From positions 62,001 to 126,000 of the forward strand of contig NZ_BAYE01000005.1 in NCBI RefSeq assembly GCF_000685095.1: DNA of 64,000 nucleotides. Direction: 5' to 3'. The position numbers and the translations under genes were made by a program. Below the pieces are notes generated by a model. That model did no database searches. It was not told where the DNA came from and was given only the letters and a program-made list of their open reading frames with translations. Shown piece by piece: positions 9,299 through 17,863 of this stretch. The stretch's first letter is position 1; each line of letters starts with the position of its first letter. The stretch is from Paraburkholderia caledonica NBRC 102488. Lineage in GTDB: Bacteria; Pseudomonadota; Gammaproteobacteria; Burkholderiales; Burkholderiaceae.

Positions 9299-10549
9299 TT
9301 AAGCGGCCTCGGCGAGCACCTTGCGCTCTTCGATCGCGGCCGCGGGCGGCGCGGCGTGATTGACGCCCATCGTTCGCAGCGAGCCTGCGCACGCTTTTAC
9401 GACGCGGCGCATCACATGCTCGTCGACCTGCCCGATACAGCCGATCCGAAAGCTTTCCACCACCGTCAGCTTGCCCGGATAGATGATGAAACCCTGTTGC
9501 TTCATCAATTCATAGAACCGCTCGAAGCTGAACGACGGATGCGCCGGCGAGAAAAACGTCACGATGATCGGCGAGCGCCAGCGCGCGTTCAGAAGCGGCT
9601 CGAAGCCGAGTTCGTGCATGCCCGCGACCAGCACGTCGCGATTGTTCGCATAGCGCGCGAGACGCGCCGGCTGCCCGCCTTCGAGTTCGTGTAGACGCAG
9701 CGCCTCGATAAACGCGGCCACCGTATGAGTCGGCGGTGTGAAGCGCCACTGGCCGGTGCGGTTCATCACGTCCCATTGATCGTGCACGTCGAGCGCGAGC
9801 GAATGACTGCGTCCGCGCGCATCCTCTAGCGCGCTCTTGCGCGCGATCACGAAACCGAAGCCCGGCACGCCCTCGATACACTTGTTCGCCGACGACACAA
9901 ACGCCTCGCAGGCGATGTTGCGCACGTCGAGCGGCACGGCGCCGAATGCGCTCATCGAGTCGATCAGCAGCTTGCGGCCTTTGGCCGCCGTTACCGCGGC
10001 GATTTCCTCGATTGGGTTGAGAATCCCCGAGCTCGTTTCGCAGTGCACAGCGACGACATGCGTAATGCTCGCGTCCGCGTCGAGCATGCGTTCGACTTCC
10101 GCGGCGCGCGGCGGCAAATAATCGCCCTTGTCGAGCACCGTGTGCGCGCGGCCGAGGTAACGCAGCGTGGTCGCAATGCGCTTGCCGTACGCGCCGTTGG
10201 CCAGCACGAGCGCGTGGCCGTCGCGCGGGACCAGGCTGCCCAGCATGGCTTCGACGCAATAACTGCCGCTGCCTTGCAACGGTACGCAATCGTATTCGCC
10301 GGCTTCGTCGCCGGCGATGTCGAGCAGCCGGCCGCGCAGGTGAGCAGTCATTGCGCGGAAATCGCCGTCCCACGAGCCCCAGTCGCGCAGCATTGCCTGT
10401 TTCGTCGACAAAGCGGTGGTCAACGGGCCTGGCGTCAGCAGATACGGTTCGCCTTGTGACGGTTGGTCCATCGCGGGGTTGCCCCGTGACGGCGCGCGTG
10501 TGGCGCCTGTTTGCGCTTTCGCCGGGGAACTGCCAGTTGCGCTTTCCAT
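9299..10549 (-). CDS. phnW: 2-aminoethylphosphonate--pyruvate transaminase
   Basis: Class-V PLP aminotransferase that converts 2-aminoethylphosphonate plus pyruvate into phosphonoacetaldehyde plus alanine, feeding PhnX. Diagnostic segments are YLLTPGPLTTALSTKQAM at the start of the core, GSGSYCVEAMLGSLVP, DSMSAFGAVPLDV (PLP Asp) and the Schiff-base lysine in SSANKCIEGVPGFGFV. The start at ATG 10549 is favoured by GGAG ten bases upstream; this gives 416 residues with a 26-residue Ala/Ser/Pro extension before the conserved core. A start at 10471 would give the more usual family length but has no ribosome site. phnX follows in the same direction and a LysR gene is divergent. Confidence 0.93.
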   Translation of the reverse strand: MESATGSSPAKAQTGATRAPSRGNPAMDQPSQGEPYLLTPGPLTTALSTKQAMLRDWGSWDGDFRAMTAHLRGRLLDIAGDEAGEYDCVPLQGSGSYCVEAMLGSLVPRDGHALVLANGAYGKRIATTLRYLGRAHTVLDKGDYLPPRAAEVERMLDADASITHVVAVHCETSSGILNPIEEIAAVTAAKGRKLLIDSMSAFGAVPLDVRNIACEAFVSSANKCIEGVPGFGFVIARKSALEDARGRSHSLALDVHDQWDVMNRTGQWRFTPPTHTVAAFIEALRLHELEGGQPARLARYANNRDVLVAGMHELGFEPLLNARWRSPIIVTFFSPAHPSFSFERFYELMKQQGFIIYPGKLTVVESFRIGCIGQVDEHVMRRVVKACAGSLRTMGVNHAAPPAAAIEERKVLAEAA

Positions 10550-10612
10550 GCCGGAACTCCAGTCGTGCTGGTTTGGATAGCGCCTACAGTACCGAAACGC
10601 CATGCATCGGTA

Positions 10613-10680
10613 AAATCGATATAATCGATGTCCATATCGCAAATACTTATACCTAGCCCATTCCAATGCCACGGAGGCTT
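10613..10680 (+). promoter_or_regulatory. Divergent phnW/LysR control region with ATCGAT dyad
   Basis: ATCGAT at 10615-10620 and again at 10624-10629 are spaced by ATA, giving a 15-bp dyad that fits a LysR operator with a T-N11-A core. TATAAT at 10620-10625 lies inside the dyad and would serve as a -10 for the LysR gene, with no good -35 at the right distance. GGAGG at 10673-10677 is the ribosome site for the GTG start at 10683. Binding here would block or control both divergent promoters; this is inference. Confidence 0.45.
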
Positions 10681-10682
10681 AC

Positions 10683-11561
10683 GTGCAATACGCGCAATTG
10701 CGGGCGTTTCATGCGGTGGCCGAACACGGCGGATTTTCGCGGGCGGCACAGGCGCTGTCGCTTTCGCAACCGGCGGTGTCGGATCACGTGCGCAGACTGG
10801 AGCAGGATTACGGCGTGAAACTGTTCGAGCGCGGACCGCGCGGTGTCGAAACCACCGAACTCGGGCTGCGCCTCTTCAGCGTGACGCGGCATATGCTCAG
10901 CTGCGAGCGCGACGCGCGGCAATTGCTCGAATCTGCGGGCGGACTGGAGTCAGGCTCGCTGTCGCTTGCGGCAGACGCACCGGATCTCGCGGTCGCGCTA
11001 ATCAGCGCGTTTCGCAAGCTGCATCCGGGCATTGTGGTGACGCTGTCCATCGCCAACGCGGCGGACTGCATGCAGCGGGTGCTGTCGAGCGCGGTGGACG
11101 CGGCCATTACCGCCGCGCCGCAGGTGCACAGCCGGCTCGAATCGCGCGTGTTGCGGCGCGATCCGCTGGTAGCCATGGTGCCGGTGCGCTATCCGGTCGC
11201 GAAGAAACGCAAGCTGAGCTATCGCGAACTCGTGCAGCAGCCGATGATTTTTCGCGAGCCGCAATCGGTCACGCAGCAACTGCTGGAGATCGAACTGGTG
11301 CGCGAGTCGCTGCAAGTGGAGCCGGTCATGTACGTGGACGGCCGCGAGGCGCTCGAAGAAGCGGTGGCCCAGGGCATGGGCGTCGGTGTGATTGCCCGAG
11401 CGGAATTCAACCAGTCGCGGCGTATCCGGATGATCCCGCTCGACGATTGTCAGGTGCGGATGATCGAATCGCTCACGCGGCTCGCTGAGCGGCCGGGGTC
11501 GAACCTGCTCGACGCGTTGTTTGCTGTGCAGTTGCCAGGCATCGAGGCAACGACTGTGTGA
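10683..11561 (+). CDS. LysR-family regulator, probably of phnWX
   Basis: A 292-residue LysR regulator with an N-terminal helix-turn-helix (residues about 1-60, AHGG-type: LRAFHAVAEHGGFSRAAQAL, then LSLSQPAVSDHVRRLEQDYG) and a substrate-binding domain to about 290. The GTG start at 10683 has GGAGG five bases upstream. It is divergent from phnW with 133 bp between them, so the aminoethylphosphonate genes are the likely targets and aminoethylphosphonate or a derivative the likely inducer. No characterised orthologue comes to mind with certainty, so no gene symbol is given. Confidence 0.86.
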   Translation: MQYAQLRAFHAVAEHGGFSRAAQALSLSQPAVSDHVRRLEQDYGVKLFERGPRGVETTELGLRLFSVTRHMLSCERDARQLLESAGGLESGSLSLAADAPDLAVALISAFRKLHPGIVVTLSIANAADCMQRVLSSAVDAAITAAPQVHSRLESRVLRRDPLVAMVPVRYPVAKKRKLSYRELVQQPMIFREPQSVTQQLLEIELVRESLQVEPVMYVDGREALEEAVAQGMGVGVIARAEFNQSRRIRMIPLDDCQVRMIESLTRLAERPGSNLLDALFAVQLPGIEATTV

Positions 11562-11707
11562 CAGCGGAAAGCGGCGTTTTTCAGCGGCGTTTTTCCGCTA
11601 CCTTCTGCGCCGCTTGCCTTCGTGCTGCTTCTCTTCAATCTGTGCGACGCATTCGAATCGGCGTCCGAATCAACGGCGCGCGCCCGGTTAAGGCGCGCGC
11701 TGTGCTC

Positions 11708-12454
11708 TTAACGTGCTCCGCCGCTTGCGATCAGGCTTTCGCCGGTGAGCCAGCGTGCTTCGTCGGAGGCGAGGAACGTGACGACCTCGGCGATGTCGTC
11801 CGGTTGACCGATGCGGCCGAGCGGCGTCGTGCTCACCGCCCACGTTTCCAGGTCTGAGCCGATAAAGCCCGCGCTATGCGTGCCTTCGGTCGCAACCATG
11901 CCCGGATTCACCGAGTTCACGCGAATCTTGCGCGGCCCGAGTTCTTTCGCAAGCACGCCCGTGATGCCGTCCACCGCGCCCTTCGTCGCCGTATAGACCG
12001 CGCTGCCCGGCGGCGTGATGCGGCTCACAACCGAACTCACGTTGACGATGCTGCCGCCTTCGCCAAGATGCTTGACCGCTGCCTGCGTGACCAGCAGCAG
12101 ACCCAGAACGTTCACATTGAAGTGCTTATGGAAATGCTCTTCGGTGATCTCTTCGATCGGCGAGAACCCGTACACGCCGGAGTTGTTGACAAGAATATCG
12201 AGGCGGCCATACGTCTCCACCGCCGCGTCGACGATGCCTTTTGCATCCGCGGCTTTCGACACGTCGCCAGCCACCGCTACCGCTTTGCCGCCAGCGGCGG
12301 TGATGGCGGCGACCACGTCGTCGGCGCCGGCCTTGCTCGACGCGTAGTTCACCACCACCGACGCGCCTTGCGCGGCCAGGCTCTTCGCGATCGCCGCGCC
12401 AATACCTTTCGATGCACCCGTTACAACTGCAACCTTGCCTGCGAGCTTGCTCAT
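11708..12454 (-). CDS. Short-chain dehydrogenase/reductase (FabG-like)
   Basis: Classical SDR of 248 residues. The cofactor motif TGASKGIGAAIAKSLA (residues about 13-28), the NNSGV stabilising motif (about 90), and the catalytic Ser...Tyr-x3-Lys (NVSSVVSRITPPGSAVYTATK) are all present, ending with the usual GGAR-type C-terminus. ATG 12454 is used because AAGGA precedes it by about nine bases; the open frame extends 63 codons further upstream with non-coding-like composition. It stands alone: the LysR gene converges on it from the left and a 540-bp gap lies to the right. NADP-linked reduction of a ketone or oxoacyl substrate is likely; the substrate cannot be deduced. Confidence 0.86.
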   Translation of the reverse strand: MSKLAGKVAVVTGASKGIGAAIAKSLAAQGASVVVNYASSKAGADDVVAAITAAGGKAVAVAGDVSKAADAKGIVDAAVETYGRLDILVNNSGVYGFSPIEEITEEHFHKHFNVNVLGLLLVTQAAVKHLGEGGSIVNVSSVVSRITPPGSAVYTATKGAVDGITGVLAKELGPRKIRVNSVNPGMVATEGTHSAGFIGSDLETWAVSTTPLGRIGQPDDIAEVVTFLASDEARWLTGESLIASGGAR

Positions 12455-12997
12455 GATCGTATGTCCTTGAGTTGGGTTAGCGCCTGAGTGCTGCCGCGAC
12501 GATTCGCGGCATTCACGCTGTTTCAGCAGAACTGCTGCGGCGCTGGCACTGGACACAATGTAAGCACGGCGACCATGTGGATAAAGCGGCTCGCGGCGAA
12601 AAGATACGTCGGGACAGCCGAACAATCGCCGAACAATCGGCAAGCGGACTGTAAGGAGATGGGATTGCCGGCCCGGTGGCGCGGCTTCAGCGTTTGCGCG
12701 CGAGCGCGATATGCACGGCGATGCTCAACAGCACCGCCAACGCACCCAGAGTATCCAATGCCGCAGACAACACGATCGTCTCCTTGCTAGCGTAGTCAAT
12801 GCTTGAGGAACGATTGGCAACCTGACCGATTAAATGACTTTCGCGGAACTCCGGCAACTGTTCAGGCTCGACTCGGCGGCCCGGCCGCCTGCGCTTCGCA
12901 TCGGGTCGCGCCTCGTCGTCAATAGAGCAAACTGCCGACGACAACTCTACCTGCGGCGGTGGACAATGCCCTATCCCGGCAATCGCACGGAACGCCT
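12455..12997. other. 543-bp gap with an 11-bp tandem repeat
   Basis: Mostly without a convincing gene. Two adjacent copies of GCCGAACAATC lie at 12617-12638. A possible small minus-strand protein in this gap is listed separately. The promoters of the SDR gene (leftward) and the TAXI gene (rightward) should both lie here; I could not identify clear -35/-10 pairs. Confidence 0.4.
12687..12944 (-). CDS. Possible small membrane-tail protein (doubtful)
   Basis: An 85-codon open frame with only a TTG start at 12944 and no clear ribosome site. Its last 31 residues form a plausible single transmembrane helix (IVLSAALDTLGALAVLLSIA) with a basic end (LARKR), which is the only reason to list it; the first 50 residues are Arg/Glu/Pro-rich and look like chance translation. 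It may be real but shorter, or not a gene. Confidence 0.25.
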   Translation of the reverse strand: MSSAVCSIDDEARPDAKRRRPGRRVEPEQLPEFRESHLIGQVANRSSSIDYASKETIVLSAALDTLGALAVLLSIAVHIALARKR

Positions 12998-14338
12998 ATG
13001 AAAGCGCAGCGTCCGCATCGTCCTCCGCAGTTTCCTCGCGATTCTCCGCGCGCCGAGTGGCGCGATCACACGCTGCCTTATATCGTCGTGGCGGCGGTGA
13101 TCCTGCTCATGGTCTCGCTGATCGTGTGGATCGTGGACCCCGCTCCGCCGAAGACGATCACGCTGAGCGCCGGCCCGCACGACAGTTCGTTTGTCATCGC
13201 CGCCGATCAATATAAAAAGATCCTCGCGCAAAACGGCGTGACGCTGAAGGTGCTCGAGTCCGACGGCTCCGTGCAGAACCTGAAGCGCCTGCTCGACCCT
13301 AAGCAGCACGTCGACCTCGCGCTCGTCCAGGGCGGCGTGGCGGACGGGCTCGACACGTCGTCGCTGATGTCGCTTGGCAGCGTCTTCTATGTCCCCGTGG
13401 TGGTGTTTTACCGCGGCACGGGCGTGACGCAGCTGTCCCAACTCGAAGGCAAGCGAATCGCGGTGGGCCGCGAAGGCAGCGGCACGCGGTTGCTTGCGCT
13501 CAAGCTGCTCGATGCAAACGGCATCGGACCGGGCGGCGACACAACGCTCATGCCGAGCGACGGTCTGCAAGCGGCCACGCAACTCGTCAAGGGCGAGGTG
13601 GACGCGGCGATCCTGAGCGGCGATTCCGCCACGCGCGGGCTGATGCTGCGCCTGCTTCGCGTGCCGGGCATTTCGGTGCTGAATTTCGACGAAGCCAGCG
13701 CCTACACGCGGCTCTTTCCGTATCTGGATCAGATCGATCTGCCGCCAGGCGTGCTCGATCTGCGGCACAAAATCCCGGCTGAGACCGTGCATCTGATCAG
13801 CCCGACGGTCGAACTGGTGGCGCGAACCGATCTGCATCCGGCAATCTCCGATCTGCTGATCGAAGCGGCGCAGGAAGTGCACGGCATGCCGGGCCTGTTA
13901 CAGCGCGCGGGCCAATTCCCCAGCCCGACCGCGCACGAGTATCAGATCAGCGAAGACGCGCAACGGTACTACCGCACGGGCAAGAGCTTTCTGTACCGGA
14001 CGCTGCCGTTCTGGCTCGCGAGCATCGGCGACCGCACGCTCGTGTTGCTGTTGCCGGTGGCCGTATTGCTCTTTCCCGCGATGCGGCTGATCCCGGCGCT
14101 GTATGCGTGGCGAGTGCGTTCGCGCATCTACCGCTATTACGGTTCGCTGATTGCGATCGAGCGCGGCGCGCTCGCGCAGACGACCGACGACGAGCGCAAG
14201 CGGCTCTTCGCGGAACTTGATCAGATCGAGGAATCGCTGAATCGGCTGCGCATGCCGTTAGCGTATGCGGACGCATTCTATGTATTGCGCGAACACGTCG
14301 GATTTGTGCGCGCGAGACTTGCGGCTGCGGCGCACTGA
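12998..14338 (+). CDS. TAXI-family solute-binding protein with membrane anchors
   Basis: A 446-residue protein. After a Pro-rich cytoplasmic start, a transmembrane helix spans residues about 27-48 (LPYIVVAAVILLMVSLIVWI). A TAXI (TRAP-associated extracytoplasmic immunogenic) ligand-binding domain covers about 55-335, with AGPHDSSFVIAADQYKKIL, DLALVQGGVADG and the GREGSGTRLLALKLL segment that marks the second lobe. A second hydrophobic segment (TLVLLLPVAVLLFPAMRLIPA) follows at about 350-372, then a basic helical tail of about 70 residues. Usual TAXI proteins are secreted and work with a DctQM-type permease; none is encoded nearby. ATG 12998 is chosen over GTG 12959 because ACGGAA lies just upstream. 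It may be a sensor or a subunit of a remote transporter. Confidence 0.85.
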   Translation: MKAQRPHRPPQFPRDSPRAEWRDHTLPYIVVAAVILLMVSLIVWIVDPAPPKTITLSAGPHDSSFVIAADQYKKILAQNGVTLKVLESDGSVQNLKRLLDPKQHVDLALVQGGVADGLDTSSLMSLGSVFYVPVVVFYRGTGVTQLSQLEGKRIAVGREGSGTRLLALKLLDANGIGPGGDTTLMPSDGLQAATQLVKGEVDAAILSGDSATRGLMLRLLRVPGISVLNFDEASAYTRLFPYLDQIDLPPGVLDLRHKIPAETVHLISPTVELVARTDLHPAISDLLIEAAQEVHGMPGLLQRAGQFPSPTAHEYQISEDAQRYYRTGKSFLYRTLPFWLASIGDRTLVLLLPVAVLLFPAMRLIPALYAWRVRSRIYRYYGSLIAIERGALAQTTDDERKRLFAELDQIEESLNRLRMPLAYADAFYVLREHVGFVRARLAAAAH

Positions 14339-14398
14339 ATGAGCGGCCACCGTGATAAGCGGCCACCGTGGGTTCCAGGTGGCCGGCTTCTGCATCAT

Positions 14399-15283
14399 TC
14401 AGGCTTCAGGGTCGGCCGGAGTGGTCTGCGACACGTTGGCGGATTGCGCAGCAACTTTGTCGTCAGGCGACGCATCCGGAGAACCGGCTTGCGGATTCTT
14501 CTGGTCGCCTGACTGTGAAGCTTCGAGGGAAGCGTCCTTCGGAGCCTCCTGAGCGGCTTCTTGAACCGGCGCCGCAGCATCCACGGAACCTGCGGCGGGC
14601 GTTTCTTTCTGTGAATCGGCCGACGCAGCCGCCGCCTTCGCGCTCTTCGCAGCGCGATGGGCCTGCAAACGTTGCGCGCCCGCTGCTTCCTGCGCCGTGA
14701 CCTTGCCGGCCTCCGCGCCCGTTAGATCCACGCGGGCCGCGCCTTCGACGAGCGACTTCCAGTAGCGGCTGCCGCGGCACCAGGTCTTGATCGCGTCGCG
14801 CAGTTCGGCTTCGCTCAGCGACAGGTCCTTCGCGTGCACCACGAGGTCTTCGAAGATGCCGACCTTCAGCGGCAGCTTCGGCGCCGGGTTCTTCGGGAAC
14901 GCATTGGGGAAACGCTTTTGCAGACGCCCGATGGACTTCACCACTGGATCGACCGGTTTGGCGTCTGCCGCGGGCGCCGCTGCGGGCCTTGCCGCGCCGG
15001 CAGCAGCACCAGGACCACCGCCACGGCGCTGATGCGACGGCTTGCCGGCAGGCCGCCGGTCCGCCTTCACGCCCGGCGCTGTGCCGGAGTTCGCGGAGTG
15101 CGCCGCATTCGAAGGCTTTGCGGGCTTCGCACCAGGCTTGCCGTCATTCCTGGCATCGCGCCGTGCGTCCGACCTGCCCTCGGCCTTGGCGCCGGACCGG
15201 GCCTCGGCCTTCGCGGCAGGCGCAGACTGGGCGCGTGCCGCGGCCAGTTGCTTCTTCAGTTCAGCAAGTTGTTCGAAACCCAT
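14399..15283 (-). CDS. proQ: ProQ/FinO-family RNA chaperone
   Basis: A 294-residue protein with the FinO/ProQ RNA-binding domain at residues about 112-215 (RLQKRFPNAFP, LPLKVGIFEDL, DAIKTWCRGSRYWKSL). Unlike E. coli ProQ, where the domain is N-terminal, here it sits centrally between a 110-residue Ala/Lys/Arg/Gly-rich tail and an 80-residue Ala/Gln/Asp-rich C-terminus; both tails look disordered and are common in Burkholderiaceae ProQ proteins. It should bind structured small RNAs and mRNA 3' ends. The N-terminus FEQLAELKKQLAAARA is the expected opening helix. ATG 15283 is chosen because upstream codons lack coding character. It is divergent from a LysR gene at 15439. Confidence 0.9.
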   Translation of the reverse strand: MGFEQLAELKKQLAAARAQSAPAAKAEARSGAKAEGRSDARRDARNDGKPGAKPAKPSNAAHSANSGTAPGVKADRRPAGKPSHQRRGGGPGAAAGAARPAAAPAADAKPVDPVVKSIGRLQKRFPNAFPKNPAPKLPLKVGIFEDLVVHAKDLSLSEAELRDAIKTWCRGSRYWKSLVEGAARVDLTGAEAGKVTAQEAAGAQRLQAHRAAKSAKAAAASADSQKETPAAGSVDAAAPVQEAAQEAPKDASLEASQSGDQKNPQAGSPDASPDDKVAAQSANVSQTTPADPEA

Positions 15284-15339
15284 AGCGCACAACCAATCGA
15301 GAAAGACGAGATTGTAGCAGCGCTCGGTAAGACCTTCGT

Positions 15340-15359
15340 GACGGCGTTGCAACGCCGTC
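15340..15359. repeat. Perfect 20-bp palindrome between proQ and LysR
   Basis: GACGGCGTTG followed by CAACGCCGTC is a perfect 20-bp dyad. It lies 57 bp upstream of the proQ start and 80 bp upstream of the LysR start, a position suited to a dimeric regulator acting on both divergent promoters. It could equally be the hairpin of a short leader. No matching dyad was seen upstream of the other LysR paralogue at 28950. Confidence 0.4.
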
Positions 15360-15438
15360 CGCGCCGCCGCCGCGAGCTTTGCGCCGGCTTGCGATTACAC
15401 TCGGCATTTCAGGCATTTCCAGCTGGCACTCGCGCTTC

Positions 15439-16350
15439 ATGGACCTCAGGCAAATCCAGTACTTCATCGCACTTTTCGAGGACGGCTCGGTCACGCGGGC
15501 AGCCAAGCGGCTCAATATCGTGCAGCCGGCGCTCAGCATGCAGATTTCGAAGCTGGAAGCCGAGCTGCATCAGAAGCTGTTTGAACGCGGGCCGCATGGC
15601 ATGACGCCGACCGACGCCGCGCGCCAGATGTATCGCCTCTACACGCCGATCATGCGCGACATCGAGCGCGCGCGTGAGCAGTTGAGCCGGCGCGATGCGA
15701 TCGTCACTGGCCGCGTCGCGCTCGGCATGGTGTCGTCGGAGGCGGAAAGCGTGCTGCCGGAATCCCTCGCAAGATTCAACGCGATGTTCCCGCAAGTCGA
15801 GGTATCGGTCGCGGACGGCTTCAGCGCGCAACTGATCGACGCGGTCGAAGCGGGTCGGCTCGACGCAGCCGTCATCAACAAGCCGCGTGGACGCCTGACA
15901 CTCGACGTCGTGCCGCTGCTCGACGAAGAGATGGTGCTCGTGACGAGCGCCGCGCTCGGCCCGCAGCTGCCGCCGACACTCGAGCTTGCCGCGCTCGCCG
16001 ACGTGGAACTGGTGCTGCCCACACGGCGCAACGGCCTGCGCGGCGTGCTCGACGCCGCGCTCCTCGCGGCCAATGTGGTGATCAAGCCGAAGTTCGAGAT
16101 CGACCTGCTGAACACGATCGTGCAGTTCGTCGAACAAAGCAGCGTGGCGACGATCCTGCCGCGCGTCGTCGTGCAGCGCAAGGTCGATCAAGGCGTGCTG
16201 TGCGTGCGTGCAATCGCGTCGCCGCCCATCGTGCGGCACATTATCCTCGTGAGTCATCCGAAGCGCCCGCTCGGCCCGGCCGCGCTGGCGCTCATCGACA
16301 TCATCACCGAAGAGATCCGCCGGGTGACGACCGGCACGGCGCTCGCCTGA
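15439..16350 (+). CDS. LysR-family regulator, paralogue flanking the hmf operon
   Basis: A 303-residue LysR regulator of the NAC/Cbl-like subgroup. Its first 36 residues (beginning MDLRQIQYFIALFEDGSVTR) are identical to those of the LysR protein starting at 28950 on the other side of the furan operon, and similarity continues through the effector domain (LDAAVINKPRGRL against LDAALINKPRARL; FEIDLLNTIVQ against FEIDVLSTIVK). The helix-turn-helix covers about 1-60, the effector domain about 90-300. ATG 15439 starts the conserved core; an upstream in-frame extension of 20 codons is unlikely. It ends 48 bp from the convergent last gene of the hmf operon. In Cupriavidus basilensis the furan clusters carry two LysR genes (HmfR1/HmfR2); this could be one of that pair. 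Confidence 0.87.
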   Translation: MDLRQIQYFIALFEDGSVTRAAKRLNIVQPALSMQISKLEAELHQKLFERGPHGMTPTDAARQMYRLYTPIMRDIERAREQLSRRDAIVTGRVALGMVSSEAESVLPESLARFNAMFPQVEVSVADGFSAQLIDAVEAGRLDAAVINKPRGRLTLDVVPLLDEEMVLVTSAALGPQLPPTLELAALADVELVLPTRRNGLRGVLDAALLAANVVIKPKFEIDLLNTIVQFVEQSSVATILPRVVVQRKVDQGVLCVRAIASPPIVRHIILVSHPKRPLGPAALALIDIITEEIRRVTTGTALA

Positions 16351-16398
16351 GCGCCGTGGTCTTCGCAGCAAACGAAACGCTGACGCGCTGCCGGTGCT

Positions 16399-17784
16399 TC
16401 ATACCGGTTCGCGAACCGCACCCTGATCGAGCTTGCCGAGCGTTTCCGGCACGATGAACGCGCCGGTCAGGAAGATCACGCTGATCGCGCCGACAAAGAC
16501 CGCAAGCGTCAATGGCAACTGGCTCGCATCTTTTGCGACGAGCGAGACCGCCGTCGGCATCATCCCGCCGATAGCGAAGCCGATATTCCACGACAATCCC
16601 GTGCCGGTCGCGCGAATCGCGGTGGGAAAGCGCTCGTTCAGGAAGATCAGAAGCGGCGCGTAGCCGGCGCTGCCGAGCGCGCTGAGAATCACCGCATAGA
16701 CGCCGACCATCGTGATGCTGGATGCGCCCGCCAACAGCAGGAACAGCGCGGGCAACGCGAAGAGACGAATCAGCCCGAGCCACACGAACGCCGTCTTGCG
16801 GCCGATGAAGGTGCTTAGATGTCCAGCGGCGACCGATGCAATCACCACCGCCACGCTGCACAACATCAGGATCGCCGCGGCCGCGCCGTTCGGCGCGTGG
16901 CTCACCACTTTCAGGAAAGTCGGCAGATAACCCGACGTAAGGTAGTAACCGCTGCCGCCGCCTACCGTCAGCAGCAAATTGACGAAGAGGATCGAGCGGT
17001 AGTCGCGCGAAAACAGCGTGCGCACCGGCGAGCGCACCACTTCGACCGGCGCCTTCACCGCCGACGTGGAGGCAGCCGCGGCCTTGGCGGCTTTTTCGGC
17101 CGCGAGTTTTTTCCACAGCGGCGATTCTTCGAGGCTGCTGAATACGAACAACCCGAGCACCGAACTGACGATGCCGGTAAAGAACATGCAACGCCAGCCC
17201 CAGACTTCGAAGAGCTGGCCGGGGAACAGCGTGGACATCGCGAGATACGTGAGCGACGCGAGCAACGCGCCGAGCCCTGCCCCGCCGCCGCCGATCAGAC
17301 CCGACACCGCGCCGCGATATTTCGGCGCGACGGATTCGGTGCCGATCGTATGAGTCGACGCCACCACGCCGCCCACGAACACGCCCTGCACGAGACGCAG
17401 CACGAGAAAGATGATCGGCGCGGCAAGGCCGACCTGCGCGACCGTCGGCAGTGCGCCGAATGCGGCAGTGGAAAGGCCTACGCCGACCACGGCGATGATC
17501 ATCGCGCCCTTGCGTCCATGGCGGTCCGCATATGAGCCGAACCAGGCGGAACCGAGCGGGCGCATCAGCAGCGTCACTGCAAACGACGCGTATACCGCCG
17601 CTAGCGACAGCATCGCGTGATCGGACGGAAAGAACAGCCGCCCGACCACTGGCGCGACGAACAGCAACACGAACAGGTCGAACAGATCCAGTGCCCAACC
17701 CAGGCACGAGGCGAATACTGCACCCATCACTTGCCGCTGATCGATCGCGGGCAAGGCGGCGCTATTTTGCGCTGCTACGGACAT
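16399..17784 (-). CDS. hmfT: MFS transporter, probable furanic acid uptake
   Basis: A 461-residue major facilitator with 12 predicted helices and the MHS/sialic-acid-transporter type signature SYADRHGRKGAMI between helices 2 and 3 and RLVQGVFVGGVVASTHTIGTESV in helices 4-5. A charged, Ala-rich central loop (about 238-262, ending in AVKAPVEVVRSPVRT) separates the halves. ATG 17784 has AAGGAG six bases upstream; the neighbouring ATG 17790 overlaps that site. It is the last gene of the minus-strand hmf operon, 79 bp after the GMC oxidoreductase. In known hmf clusters an MFS gene (hmfT) accompanies the catabolic genes and is thought to import furoate, FDCA or HMF acids. The exact substrate is inferred from context. 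Confidence 0.78.
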   Translation of the reverse strand: MSVAAQNSAALPAIDQRQVMGAVFASCLGWALDLFDLFVLLFVAPVVGRLFFPSDHAMLSLAAVYASFAVTLLMRPLGSAWFGSYADRHGRKGAMIIAVVGVGLSTAAFGALPTVAQVGLAAPIIFLVLRLVQGVFVGGVVASTHTIGTESVAPKYRGAVSGLIGGGGAGLGALLASLTYLAMSTLFPGQLFEVWGWRCMFFTGIVSSVLGLFVFSSLEESPLWKKLAAEKAAKAAAASTSAVKAPVEVVRSPVRTLFSRDYRSILFVNLLLTVGGGSGYYLTSGYLPTFLKVVSHAPNGAAAAILMLCSVAVVIASVAAGHLSTFIGRKTAFVWLGLIRLFALPALFLLLAGASSITMVGVYAVILSALGSAGYAPLLIFLNERFPTAIRATGTGLSWNIGFAIGGMMPTAVSLVAKDASQLPLTLAVFVGAISVIFLTGAFIVPETLGKLDQGAVREPV

Positions 17785-17863
17785 CGTCATCTCCTTGACT
17801 GTCTGCGGGCGTCTCTCGATCGTCCGCGATTTGGCGCACGTTCTTTCGCGTGCTTTGCTGGTG

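Noticed and set aside
12617..12638. Tandem GCCGAACAATC repeat as a replication or CRISPR-like element
   Set aside because: Only two copies with no spacer; at most a chance duplication or a weak operator.
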